Of a stretch of 64,000 nt of DNA, positions 11,281-22,290 are shown in pieces (position 1 is the first letter of the stretch; each line of letters starts with the position of its first letter). The translations under genes were made by a program, and so were the position numbers. This DNA comes from Pyxicephalus adspersus (Eukaryota; Chordata; Amphibia; Anura; Pyxicephalidae): the NCBI RefSeq assembly GCF_032062135.1, contig NC_092861.1:139897167-139961166 (forward strand), written 5' to 3'. The notes below the pieces were generated by a model. The model saw only the letters and a program-made list of their open reading frames with translations. It ran no database searches and was not told the origin of the DNA.

Positions 11281-11284
<4 letters not shown>

Positions 11285-11796
11285 GATATCCACATTGGAA
11301 GATTATCTTTTTATTTCCTAGTTTTATATTAATGGTCACCAGGACCTTCAAAAGAAAGAACTTCTATAGCAATTAAACTTAGATAGAGGTTATAACCCTT
11401 CTTTCCAGAACTGATAAAATTGGCTGCAGATACACTTTAAAGAACACCTGTCATTTTACCTAAACGAAGAAATAACCTGTTGTGTGCAAAGTAGACCTCA
11501 CTAGGTGTTGGTTGGCATCCTTACATTTGGAACCTGATTCCTTTTTTAGTAACCCAACAATGGATCAGTTCAGGAGCTGACATTCTTCTGATACTTACCT
11601 TGTTGCACTATAGACTCCTTTCCATTCTGAAATCCTGGAGTTGTTCTTTAAAGGTTACATATATACAGTAACTCTTATTTAAAGGTTTGGTAGGTGCTGG
11701 AAAGTTAAACTACCTAAAGGTTACTTGAAGCTCTTAGGCATGTTATTGTTGTGATGTTTGATTTTCCGGATCTGCAAACCCATGATCGGTATAAGG
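11281..11796. other. Non-coding; contains a TTAAAGAACACCTGTC element end
   Basis: At about 11437 the sequence ACTTTAAAGAACACCTGTCA resembles the start at 40797 (ACTTTAAAGAAAACCTGTCA), i.e. one end of a TTAA-type MITE. I could not define the partner end. Confidence 0.4.
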
Positions 11797-12068
11797 CAGT
11801 ATTTCTCAACCAGGGTGCCTCCAGAGGTTGCAAGGCTTTCCTTGAGTAATAAGCAGTTTGTGACTCTCGGGTCAGTTTAAAGTGACACCAATAATCTGTT
11901 TGGGTGACATTCTTCCCAATGGCCAGCAATGTAAGAAGCAATCATCCCGCTGACCACCACACTAATGAATTGTTAGAGTTATGAATTAAATAATTATAGC
12001 AGGGGTCCCCCTGAAGACCTGAAATTTCTTTTAAGGGTTCCCCATGCTTAAAAGGTCATGAAACACTG
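11797..12068 (+). mobile_element. hAT MITE, uninterrupted copy (CAGTGTTTCTCAACC family)
   Basis: The left end is CAGTATTTCTCAACCAGGGT and the right end, read inward on the minus strand, CAGTGTTTCATGACC. The flanking octamers GTATAAGG and CTATAAAT share the TATAA core, consistent with a decayed 8-bp duplication. The interior reads 'aagcagtttgtgactctc', 'gggtcagtttaaagtgacac', 'gacattcttcccaatggcc', 'gaagacctgaaatttctt'. It is the unfilled relative of the copy at 22291-23017. No transposase; the minus-strand frame at 11714-11941 overlaps it by chance. Confidence 0.75.
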
Positions 12069-13017
12069 CTATAAATGGTGACTATTCTTTCTGAATGCTG
12101 CAGGAGAAGCTGGAAAACACAAAGGTAGATGCATCCAGGTGGACATAAATGGAGCTGGAAATTATGGCAAGGAGTTTCCCTATTAGAATATCCAAAATCT
12201 AACCCACCCGCCTCATTTTGCCTAAGTCAAAGTAAATTATGCATTTCATGAGCGTTGAAGGAACATGGTGAATTGATGCCAAGTTCCTACAGTTCCAGGA
12301 TCATGCAGAGTGGGTGCTGTATCATTTGATATTCGTGAATAGATAAATCTACAGAAAGTATTAAAATGATTGTTGAATGGTAGTGTCTTCATCAATTGAA
12401 CTCATTGTTGGAGACAGACTTTTATTGACTGTTACAGGAAACTAGCATTATGGAGAAAATTCCATGCAACGTCTCCAAGAACGTACTGACATAAAAACAT
12501 TTACATTAAACAGACTTAAGCATCTTTTCACATTACATATTTAAAATGAAATTTTGTGTTTTGTCTGCTGTTTTTGTTTAAGATGCGTAAACCTTTTGGC
12601 ACAGACAGGATATTAACATCCTAAAAAATGATCCTAGGGTGGGGAGTTTAGCATTTCCCCAGGTGTTCCAATAGTGTGGGAAACTTTGTTTCCTACTGTA
12701 TAACATCCTGTATTGCTGAGCCTTAAAATGAATTGAACCTTAAAAAAAGGAAAAGAGAGTACAGAGAGAGAAGGTTTTTTTGGCTGATTGTATTTAACGT
12801 AATTAATCCACAATATAAGGCAAATTGTGACAGAATATATGCGCAGTGTAACAGTTTTATGAGGCTCAGTTTATCCCGTCTTTCCACATTTTAGGCTTGC
12901 AGACAAGAGGGGGTTAATACGCTAGACAGGCACTTCTGAATGTAAAAAAATGAAGATTGATTCTGGTGGGTCAGTTAGACAAACTGGATCTAAATGGTTT
13001 ACCCTAGTGTGTGGAGT
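12069..13017. other. Non-coding stretch, nothing recognised
   Basis: No repeat family or coding signal that I can support. Confidence 0.5.
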
Positions 13018-13031
13018 CCCTAAGTCTCCTA

Positions 13032-13072
13032 AATCCCAATGCGTTTCACCGTAGCAGCTTCCTCAGGGGAGT
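13032..13072 (-). ncRNA. Hammerhead-like ribozyme remnant (copy 2)
   Basis: On the minus strand: UCCC, core CUGAGGA, A, GCUG-CUA-CGGU (a 4-bp stem with a 3-nt loop when GU pairs are allowed), GAAA, CGCAUU, then GGGAUU. The UCCC (13067-13070) and GGGA (13034-13037) strands pair as stem I. CUGANGA and GAAA match the catalytic core of hammerhead ribozymes. Stem III would be only A-CG/CA-U, very short, as reported for hammerheads of Penelope-like elements. The extra A after the first core box is a departure. Confidence 0.45.
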
Positions 13073-13219
13073 CAAGACGTATATGAATCAGGACTGAGAG
13101 ATGGTATGCCATATCAGAGACAGAGTAGTAATCCGGATACAAGTTTAATGTGAGATCTATAGTTACTAGTATACTCAAAAGGAGTGCGATTTTTCGGTGC
13201 AATTTTTTTTGACTATTCA

Positions 13220-13616
13220 GTCACAGTTTACAATAGTTTGGAGTTTCCTTATGGGTACTGATCCAATGTTCTCCTACAATACTGAAAAGTTGAGTTGTTA
13301 TTTTTTTATCTTATTTAAGGTGCTATTTTTAGAATCTCCTGAAAGTATTCGCATCCTTAGGGGAGTACTTCTATGTTAAGGAATAAAGATCAATTCCATT
13401 AGTGTTGCAGTATAGAGAGTGGAGTGACCTCCAAGGAAATCCTAAAAGAAGGGGAAACCAAGAATGCCGTCACTACAGACCTTGTCCTCAGGCTATTTTC
13501 CCCTACTTTGAAGATTTCCCTGGAGGTCACCCCATTCTCTATACAACATTTCAGTATTGTAAGAGAACATTGGATCAGTACCTATAAGGAAACTCCAATC
13601 AATTGTAAACTGTGAC
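13220..13616. repeat. 397-bp inverted-repeat element with one interrupted arm
   Basis: Outer arms 13220-13288 and 13549-13616 are inverted copies (GTCACAGTTTACAAT..., GGAGTTTCCTTATGGGTACT, GATCCAATGTTCTC). Inner arms 13410-13441 and 13513-13544 are inverted copies starting GTATAGAGAGTGGAGTGACC. In the right half outer and inner arms are almost contiguous, while in the left half about 120 bp (13289-13409) separate them, so the left arm looks interrupted. Small frames at 13402-13615 are by-products. Confidence 0.8.
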
Positions 13617-14097
13617 TGCAGACTAGCTTTTAAAGGCTAAAATCGACAGTCTAGTAGGAATCCATAAGTGCAATTTAATGTGACAAAGTAATCCATAAAA
13701 AAATTATCTTTTTTAAAAAATATCATTTTTTGAAGTGGTAGTGACCTTCCATATATGTGACAGTGCTTACCCACACTCCACATCCCTAGTCTCACATGAG
13801 TTTGATATCATCAGAGGCATTCCTTCTCAATCGTGCTTTTAAATGCTGATTGATTGACATTTAAAATGTTATACTGATGCAGGGTCTAGGAACTGGTAGA
13901 GCTGTTGCACTGTTGATATACTAAAGCAATATAGGCTGTTCACATAGCAAAGTGCAGGCTTTGCTGACTTTGCCCATACCATCAAGGGAAAAAAACTGTT
14001 TTTTATTTATTTTCCTTGCACATGATAGGGTATTCTTTGCAAAGTGATGATACTTTTCTTTACTTAAAAAAAAAGATCAGCTCTTTTTTTCTACATT
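13617..14097. other. Non-coding stretch, nothing recognised
   Basis: A/T-rich with no supported feature. Confidence 0.5.
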
Positions 14098-14340
14098 TTC
14101 CAGGAGCATATCAACCGATAATGCGCAGTGCGAGATTGGGTGACATTGGAAGAAGAACCAAGAAGACGGAAGAAGATGGGTGTCCAGCCCATGTTGGGAC
14201 AGAAGAAATAGGACGGGATGGCGCAGGACCTACTCGACAAGGATCAGGAAACGATTGATAACTTTGCACATAGAAAAGTAAGTGACATTTTTTTTTGGGT
14301 GATAATTCTGCTTTATAGTCCAACTGAACTTTCAGTTTCA
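14098..14340. mobile_element. Fragment of the NRF1-palindrome MITE family
   Basis: The blocks 'aatgcgcagtgcgagattgg', 'gtgacattggaagaag' and 'aagacggaagaagatg' match the right half of the copies at 3308 and 22371. It ends near 'ttatagtccaactgaact', a decayed TTAA-type end. Frames at 14016-14258 (+) and 14111-14515 (-) are by-products. Confidence 0.5.
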
Positions 14341-15274
14341 ATAACCTAAATATTATTCCAAGTCCATTAGGTAAAAGTTGTGCAAAATTAAAAAAAAAAT
14401 ACATGCTGCAAAGAAGGATCCTTGCTGACACGTGAAAGCAGCGGTCTCTCTGCATGGGTACAATACACCGCTTGCTAAATAAGACTTTACAATTAACAAA
14501 GTTCCTGATATCCACTGAATGAAGAGCTACAGCTCTGATTCAACAGGGAACATATTCCCATCTATGCCAATTTCTTTAGAAATTTAACTGTAAGACTTTG
14601 CACACTTTTTGTTTTGATGCACCTGAAAAATATTTAGTTAATGAAAGTGAAAGCTTAGTTGAGTTTTAAATTGTTTGTTATTCTTTTCACCTTGTTATAT
14701 AATATATGCTAAGCTTTATGAACATATAGAACTATACAAATCAGTCCCTATCCAAGTAGATCTAGTAGTGCATTGTCCATATAACACTTATCCTAGTTTG
14801 GCCAGAAGCCACGTGATGTGCAACTCCTGCCAAAACTTGATTTAGGTTTTTGGATCAAGCGGGAAAGGGTTGAACTTCCTATAATTGCTGTTATCGTTGC
14901 CTGATATGTCATTTGGGAGATTTCCCTTTAAAGCCTGTGTATTTGATGGGTTCAAACAAAGCAAGAGAGGGCAGTGAGGAAAATCATCACAATATCCATG
15001 TGACAAGCTGTAGACAAAACAAGAAGTGAAGGTCAGTCTCTTTAGAAGGGAACACAGACAACAATGAAAAGATATCCCAGCAGCGTAAAGGGGGATTGTA
15101 ACATTTGTCAGAATGTGGTAATATCTTATCTTATCTTAATATATCTTATCTCATAGTCCCATGAGGGAGATTTCTTTTTACCTCCTGTTTATGGTCTCAG
15201 ACAAAACTGGAACTAAAAATCTTTTTATTGGGATACAGACAGTGTTTTTAATGTCTATTATCCAAATGTGGGCT
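14341..15274. other. Non-coding; contains a TATCT-rich microsatellite
   Basis: A short (TATCT)n run lies at about 15120-15150. Blocks 'gggagatttccctttaaagc' near 14917 and 'gagggagatttctttttacc' near 15163 look like arms of a degenerate inverted element; a related 'ggggagatttcccctat' block occurs near 53155. Confidence 0.4.
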
Positions 15275-15600
15275 TTAAGGAGGACCTGCACTGTTTAGGT
15301 TGTTGCTGAAATAGGCAATTAGAAGATAATAGGCTAGTCACCAATTTTGTTTTGGGTCTTCGTGCAGCTGAAATTCATCATATTTCTGACTTACCATGAC
15401 TTGTTCTGCACTGTTCCTCTGTGTAGAGGCAACCATCTTGGTAGAGGCAGGGCTTTGCTTCCTAAAGCCAAAGCTGCCAACCATTCGTCTCTGAGATGAG
15501 AACAGTTTCCTAAAAGAAAGACAAACTTGAAAATGTTTAATAAATGTTATTAAAGCCTTAATAAAACATACCAATATTGTTTATTGCTTTTTTGCATTTA
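15275..15600. repeat. Dispersed repeat related to 20640-20740
   Basis: It begins TTAAGGAGGACCTGCACTG, a TTAA-type end. The blocks 'tagtcaccaattttg', 'gacttaccatgac' and 'gaggcaaccatcttgg' recur in degenerate form at about 20653-20730 ('tagtcaccagtcact', 'gacttaccatgatgg', 'gagacaaccaacttgg'). No coding content. Confidence 0.4.
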
Positions 15601-15689
15601 CATTCTGTCTCCTGTTGCCAACTCTTTCAGCCACCAATTTACCAGCTCCGGACGGCGCATGTACGGGGAGCCAGGTGTCAATCAACGGG

Positions 15690-15863
15690 AAACAAAACTT
15701 CCCCTTTTTTTAGACCATAACTCCCGTACTGCGCTCTGTACGGGAGTCATGGTCCTTGGCTCTGGCTTGTGCACCTTGTCACGTGGGGTCCTTCCCCTGA
15801 CCGCCCACCGGCCAGAGCCGCGGACCACTAAATTATTTTCGCCGGACCACCGGTTGGCACCAT
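15690..15863 (-). mobile_element. hAT MITE fragment (GGTCCCCAACC family)
   Basis: Read on the minus strand: GGTGCCAACCGGTGGTCCGG, 'taatttagtggtccgcgg', 'ctctggccggtgggc', matching the copies at 26358-26654 and 48988-49256. It contains a 17-bp-arm hairpin at 15713-15754. Confidence 0.6.
15713..15754. repeat. Hairpin: 17-bp arms, 8-nt loop
   Basis: GACCATAACTCCCGTAC at 15713-15729 is the reverse complement of 15738-15754 with one mismatch; the loop is TGCGCTCT. It lies within the hAT MITE fragment. Confidence 0.9.
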
Positions 15864-15934
15864 GCAAATGCAGTTCTAGGTAAAGGCTACGATGGGACCT
15901 CCGAAGGCAGATAGGTGGGTGGATTTAATTCTAC

Positions 15935-16170
15935 TTTAAGCACAGGTATATATTGATTGAACCAGCAAATGCTTTTATTTTTTATACACATTTAGGCTGA
16001 AGCAGGGAGATCTTTGCTTTCCAGGTCTCCAGGTACAGCTTCCTCTCCAGTAACCAGAAAATTGAGGAGCACAGTAGTTACATCTCATGAGACTAGAAGT
16101 ACAGATACTGTATGACGCTACGGATCAGTAGCACTTAGGCATGGTAGTCACATACCAGAAATTGTTACTT
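15935..16170. repeat. Dispersed repeat shared with 21290-21660
   Basis: The blocks 'ctgaagcagggagatctt', 'ccaggtctccaggtacag' and 'cttcctctccagtaacc' correspond to 'atgaagcagaaataggga', 'tgtcctcaggtacagctt' and 'ctcctccagcaaagag' near 21420-21490. A CTTTAAG terminus lies at its left side. Confidence 0.45.
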
Positions 16171-16319
16171 TTTAAGAAGAATTCTAGGAAAAATTTAGAT
16201 TTTTTTAAGGCAAAGAAGAATTACCATTCCAATAAAACTTGTACAAGATATCAAATTTCCACTTTTTGGTTTTAGGTCTGCTTAAACTTACCATTTAAAT
16301 TGTGGAAAGAAGCCCATTT

Positions 16320-16430
16320 AAACACACCATGAACACTCCAAACTCCATGCAGACAGTGTCCTTGTTAGGACTTGGACCTAAGATTCAGAACTGCATGACG
16401 AAAGTGCAAAACTAGTACTGCTTATTTTGG
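16320..16430 (-). mobile_element. V-SINE fragment (head and core)
   Basis: The sequence 'cactccaaactccatgca', 'gacagtgtccttgttagg', 'acttggacctaagattca' is the minus-strand core and B-box region of the SINE seen complete at 35318-35580 and 51576-51847. It is strongly decayed. Confidence 0.5.
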
Positions 16431-17236
16431 CTGGCTGTAAATCCTCAGCAAATGTTTTAGAGTTGAGATTACGCCTAGAATGTAAGTCCTTTATCCATGC
16501 TTATGTCCATTCATCATTGTAAGATATGGAACCATACCTTTTATAGAATAGGGTTCCTGGAGCATTAACACCGGTAATCTCTTTTATATAAATGAAGCAA
16601 GTAAAAGTAATTTTGCAAAGTTAAAAAAACAAAATTAAATTTTCTTACGGCTTAGCCCTCAAATATGATACAATCCTCCCAGACCTGTACATACTGTGTG
16701 AAAACCCACCCCAAATTAATATCCTCTTTATTTTCACAAAAGAATGTAAGAAATGGTTGAATATTTTTCTTTGTAAGTCCAGGAAATCCTCTTACTTACA
16801 ATGGCTATACTGTAATGCCAAGACAGTGATCCACAATGACTTTGTGACTCAGTTTTAAACCATTTAAGTATTTTTCTTGCCCGGCATTTATATAATTGAT
16901 GGTAGTTACTGTGCCTCGAAAAGAAACATTTTCTGCTGCTCTTGACATAATTCATACGTAAAATAATATATTATAGAGACGTACAAGTCACAGGTCAACT
17001 TTTTAAACCCATTTCTAGAAAATTGCTGTCATTATTCAACTTAAACTCTTGCCTTGCTCCAGGTGAAACACTATTTTTTTCACTGTTAAAATGATTGGGA
17101 GTCCATTATAGAACAGGTTGTTTGTGAAAAACGTTTTGGATAAAATATTTTCCTGAAGTGTGTTAATGCAATTTAAAAATGTAATAACATATATTAGCTG
17201 CTTTATACGTCAGCAGATATACCATCATGTAAACAG
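16431..17236. other. Non-coding stretch, nothing recognised
   Basis: AT-rich. The minus-strand frame at 16734-16955 shows no domain. Confidence 0.5.
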
Positions 17237-17238
17237 TA

Positions 17239-18059
17239 CAGGTAGTCCCCGGGTTACATACAACATAGGGAGTGTAGGTTTGTTCTTAAGTTGAATTTGT
17301 ATGTAAGTTGGAACAGGTACATTATTGTAATAAATGCAATTAGGACTGATGTTTGTCTCAACATAATATTAGGCAGTAGGAGAAAACACATCTGGAATCT
17401 CCCACAAAAAAATTCACCAAAATTACACCTGCCACATCCCCAAATTAACAAATAATTAAACAAGAAAAGATAAGGGACTTTAAAGGCATCCTCAGAGGAT
17501 AATTCATGCACATGTGGTTTCCAGGTTTTGCTGTGTTATCGCTTATTTTTAAATATTCATATTAAAGAATTTTCAATGTTACTGGCATTGTTGAGTTTTA
17601 CAACTGTTAGTTACTTGGCAACATAATCATGTGTATGTATATATATATATTTACTGCCTTTAAAGTCACTTATCTTTTCTTGGTATATTATTAGGCAGCA
17701 TGGTGTCAGGTACTATATGAAAAACCTGTGTGAGTTAATCACAACAAAGCAAAATATAAAATCTTTATGGAGCCTAGACATTGTTTATCTTCTGGAGCAA
17801 ACTGTGCTTTAATGTGCAAAAAGAAACAACTGCAGAGTTTGCCTTGGTCATTAAAGAGTTACAAGAGACTGCAGAAAGAGCTCACCCCGTAAGATCACCC
17901 ACAACCCTAGCTGTATTTAGCAAAAGATTTCTTCTGCAAGTCATGGAAACCGCCCCTCCCCCCTTCAAGCCTCCATTCTGCACAGGAGCGAGCAGGGAAG
18001 TCCTGTTCGTATCTAGGAGGCGTCCGTATGTCAGATGTCCTTAACCCGGGGACTACCTG
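17239..18059. mobile_element. Tigger/pogo-like MITE with both ends (821 bp)
   Basis: The left end CAGGTAGTCCCCGGGTTA and the right end (read inward on the minus strand) CAGGTAGTCCCCGGGTTA are identical for 18 bp. The left end is preceded by TA (17237-17238) and the right end followed by TG, a plausible decayed TA duplication as used by Tc1/mariner-type elements. The left subterminal part ('gtaggtttgttcttaagt', 'tgaatttgtatgtaagtt') matches what I recall of Tigger-like repeats. The interior has no transposase; frames at 17254-17511 and 17781-18044 are not genes. Confidence 0.7.
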
Positions 18060-18363
18060 TGCAGTACAATGATAGTACCATATGCACTGTATTAATAAAG
18101 ATCACAAAACAAATATATATAAATAAAGTGTATGGATGGCCAATTTTTGTTTAGGTTTTTGATAGGTACCATTTGGGGAATTTATTTACTGTCCCAAACA
18201 TGAAATAATTCAAGGAAATCTCCCAAAACAAAGGGAGTTCCCCAGTTAGACAGTTGTACCCCAAAACACTAGTTCACATTGGAAAATTTGCCCTCACCTT
18301 TTGTCTACGGCAAAACCACTAGGCCACAGGCTTTGCCAACTTGGCCTGCAGTCGTCCTCTTTG

Positions 18364-18551
18364 ACTGCAGTCTTCACTGTGACAGTAGAGATCTGTGTTC
18401 CCTCTTCTGTCATTTCACTCAGCCAATCACAGAAGCTGGCTTGCATGATTGGCTAAATGAAATAGGAGGGGAGTGGACCTGGCTTATGTGATTGGCTGAA
18501 CGACAGAAAAGAGGATGAAGAGCCTTCTTATGACAGTGAAGACTGCAGCCA
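18364..18551. repeat. Inverted-repeat (hairpin) MITE
   Basis: Left arm 18364-18437 (ACTGCAGTCTTCACTGTGAC, 'ccctcttctgtcatttc', 'cagccaatcacagaag') and right arm 18476-18551 ('tgtgattggctgaacgac', 'gacagtgaagactgcag') are inverted copies around a centre of about 40 bp. Both arms carry CCAAT. The frame at 18279-18491 is a by-product. Confidence 0.8.
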
Positions 18552-20640
18552 ACAAGAACGGATAAAATTGTCTTCCATGGAACTAGCTTGTAGTGCAAAA
18601 AATGTTGAGGACTGCTGATCTAAGGGACAACATATGGATTGGTCACCAGTTCATTGGTCACCAAACCAAGCAAAACAAGAGGGTAAATCTCTATAATCTC
18701 TATAAATCTCTATAATGGAAACACTGTGTAAAACTTACCCTCCCTAAAACTTAAAAAAAAAAAGTTTTAGGTGGACATGGACTTTGATTAATAGTAACAT
18801 TTACAGATGGTTAACTGCAGTGACTTTGAAAGTGTGACTATACCTTTGTAATATATGGATGGTTGGAATAAAACAAAGTAGTTCCAAGAAGAGATTACAA
18901 AAAGACAGAAAAAATGATGACACCATAAATAAATCACAACATTTCTCTGTGCTCTCCACTTTTCCCTAATGATGATGTCTACTGGATAATAACAACTGCA
19001 CAACAAGTTACATTGGAAGAAAAGGGTGAAGAAAACCCTGCCTACTATTGTCAGCACTGTGGGCTGCCGGGGATGCTAAATACCGAAATCCTGGGTGGAC
19101 ACAATTGTTAGACCCATCCAGAAGACATATTGCATAATGAGAAGTTGAAAGAAAAGCTATAGGAATCGCAAAATTTTATTCATTGGCTGATGATTCAATC
19201 ATCAAAAAATACCACTAATTCCATGACTTTTATGAATGAGGAGATGTCAATAGCACCGTTATTTTTACAGAAATAATGCCAAAGCTGTCAGGTAGATAAC
19301 AAGCTTTATAAAGAAGCAGCTTAAAGTATGTGCATAGTCAACCTTTATAGCCAATAGTTTTGTGATTTAAAAGCTTAGAACAGAATGTTTAACTCTAGAC
19401 CTAGAGACTAGATACGGACCACAAATCATTTTACTTTGTATACCATACAAGGACTGAAGTTGGACACCACTGGGTTAGATCAAGTATTTCTTTCTTTCAA
19501 TACCAGTTGGTGATGGTAAAAATTCCAATAAGGACACTATTCTATAACTGATTAGGGGGGATTTCCCTAATTTTTGGAGAGATTTCCTGGTGCATCTCAA
19601 GGAGTAAAGATAAATATTCTCAGGACTGTCCAGCTTTCAAACTTTGCACAGTGCTGCCAATATAACAACTACAGAGATGTCCTCCTTCATGAGTTGCCAT
19701 AACCGCACTAACACCCACAGCTTTGACCAAGCCTATTGGTTTGACAGCAGCAAAGATATTAAATGCTCAGGGCCTTGTATATTATTTGTCAGGCATCTCT
19801 GCACAAGACAGTTTGCAGATATTTATTATGTTTTCCTACCTTTTTAAATCTATCTAAACATAATAAACAAATTCCTTAAATTTTACTGATGACCATTTCA
19901 CAAATGCAACTGAGTTCCTTTATTTTCTCCTTTATTTTCACCTGCTGATACTGCCAATAACACATTCCTGTCTTATAAACTTAATTATATTACATTGTGT
20001 TTGTGAGTTCAGATCAAATTTAAATATTCACCACATTTAATGAGTAATGTCCAAATCTTGCCTACTGCCTCGGATGACTGTAGAAACCTGTAGACGGATT
20101 TTACTCAAATATCCAAACCTGATACCCACAGCAGGCTGGCGCTTGCATTACCATGACATTGACCCTTATGAGTCAACTTCGCGGTTAACTTAATGGAAAA
20201 AAATGCTGGTGATTCACCACAACAAATAGTTGTTACAGCACTAATTCAAGGCCTGGGGAGCATGATTAAAACAAGAATTCTACATCTACGGTGAACCACC
20301 AAAATACCAGTAATTTGACTGGCTTGTGGCATTTGATTTTGGTTTAGATTTGCACTGGAGCAACCTGAAGGTAGAATATTAGAGGGGCTGGTAAATATTA
20401 ACCACGGTTCATGAAAATCTGCTAATCCCTATTGCACATTACATATCTGGGTATGCAGATTGATTACAATCCGATCTTCTTTACATTTACCAACATCTGA
20501 GTATTACATTGGCCTTTCTACTTTTAAACCTAAACCTAAAAGAAATTGTTCAGTGATTTGCCAAATCAAATTACAAAGTTAGATTCCATCATTTAATCGA
20601 CTATCATTTCCCAAACATTAAAGTAGAATAAACGTGTAGA
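18552..20640. other. Non-coding stretch, nothing recognised
   Basis: AT-rich sequence of about 2.1 kb without a repeat I can match or a supportable exon. Frames at 18788-19057 (-) and 19644-19847 (+) have no domain. Confidence 0.5.
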
Positions 20641-20814
20641 AACATCAAAGGACTAGTCACCAGTCACTTATCTTCACCCCATTATTGACTTACCATGATG
20701 GCAAGTTGTGGTGGAGACAACCAACTTGGAAAAATATTAGGACTTTGCCTAATCATGTCTAAGTAAACAGTAAAACTGTACACACTATATGTTTCCCTTA
20801 AGATTATAATAATT

Positions 20815-20861
20815 TGCCCCTGAGGAAGCAAAATAAGGTCTACTGCGAAACGCGTTGAGCA
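20815..20861 (+). ncRNA. Hammerhead-like ribozyme remnant (copy 3, best preserved)
   Basis: Order on the plus strand: UGCCC (20815-20819), core CUGAGGA (20820-20826), A, a stem II region that opens GCA and closes UGC, GAAA (20847-20850), CGCGUU, then GAGCA (20857-20861). UGCCC and GAGCA pair as stem I at four of five positions. The expected cleavage position is after the U that follows CGCGU. Hammerhead ribozymes self-cleave and are found in Penelope-like retroelements and retrozymes. The core match is good, but stem III is minimal (ACG/CGU without a loop) and an extra A follows the first box. Confidence 0.5.
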
Positions 20862-21289
20862 TTTATATAAGCTGTGAAAATGTGTTACATTAAATTCCTT
20901 TGTGGAGTGTCCAGCTCCATAGTTTAATATTCTGGAGGGCAAGACTTCTATTGAAGTGTAAGTTGTTTGCAAGATGTTTTAATATTTTGCATGTTTTAAA
21001 TGAGATATTTTATAGTTAGACAATTTTTAGTCACCTAAAATTCCAACTTTTCTCATTCCCCATTGTTTTGGTGTTAAACTATTTAAACCATATTTTTTGG
21101 GGATTTGGTTATTCCCTTTTGCCATTTATTATATGTAGGGTGGTTCCTCTTTAGATTTGGTATAATAAAGAGATACTATGCTGTGAGTTGTTGCTTAGAT
21201 ATATTTTCTATTTTTAAATAATTTGAAGCAAATAAATAGGGAAAACAGGGGGATCCATACCCATTGATAGGGGTAGTAAGTTGGATCAC

Positions 21290-21660
21290 TCCTGACAAAT
21301 GATTGATGGCACCTCGTGTTGCTTTATGTCTTCCCCCAATCCTGAGTGCCACATACTAAATATGCCAGTACTGCCCTTATGATCATAACAAAGATAGAGT
21401 AAACACAGATCCAAGGAATGGATGAAGCAGAAATAGGGAGATTCTTGCACTGTATGTCCTCAGGTACAGCTTCTCCTCCAGCAAAGAGATCAGTGAGCGT
21501 AACACAAAAACAGCAGTCAGAGGCAGCAGTTTGATTATTCTTATATGGAGGTTGCACAGTACATTAGCGCCTAAGCAATGATTTTTAAAAAGTTAATCTT
21601 GTTACAGGGTCTCTTTTTAAGAAAGTACACTTACATTTTTGTACTTAGGTCCACTTTAAG
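21290..21660. mobile_element. TTAA-type MITE, right end clear
   Basis: The right end read inward on the minus strand is TTAAAGTGGACCTAAGTAC (21642-21660). Interior blocks are shared with 15935-16170. The left end was not located. The minus-strand frame at 21324-21557 is a by-product. Confidence 0.5.
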
Positions 21661-22290
21661 TTAAATAAATGTTAACAACTTTAATAATAGAAGATTCCCA
21701 CGAGAGAATGTTTGGAGGAATGTCTGATTCTCTGTTTTAAATAGAGCACACAGAGTTTGATTAGGAAAAAAAATTGCAAATCAAAGCTTGTGTAATGTGT
21801 GGATCAATGGTGTTCTATGTAAAGCTGTCACTTCTAATAGATGTGTGACCATAGATGACATTTTAGCTTTTTCTTGGTCATCTGTCATTTCTAATTTATG
21901 CATGTTAGGTCCTCATATAAACTTTTATTATGCATGCTGCCACTATGCATGCCGCAGACTTCTACATCTGGCTGTGTTGCTTTATTTCCTGGATTTAGAA
22001 TGTGGAAATGATTTGTAATTCCTCATATCAGCATTTTATGGACACACGGTCACTTGTAATGAGAAATACAGAGCTCCTGTCTCTGGTATTTTATAACAAA
22101 CTCCCTCCCTACCCCCATGCTTTCAGTATATTTCACTCAAGTCTGCATTCTCGTCTTGGGTGAATTAATTACACTATTCAAATATTAGAAATTAATAAAA
22201 ATATTTTAATGAGCATGGCAGCCAGGCAACTAGTATTTTAGCAAGCAATGACAGCCCTCATATTTCTCTTTAAACAGGTTTTCTATAGAA
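21661..22290. other. Non-coding stretch, nothing recognised
   Basis: The frame at 21788-22018 has no domain or splice context. Confidence 0.5.

Noticed and set aside
15338..15574. Minus-strand frame near 'gacttaccatgac' as an exon with a splice donor
   Set aside because: Related blocks recur at 20653-20730, so the stretch is a dispersed repeat.
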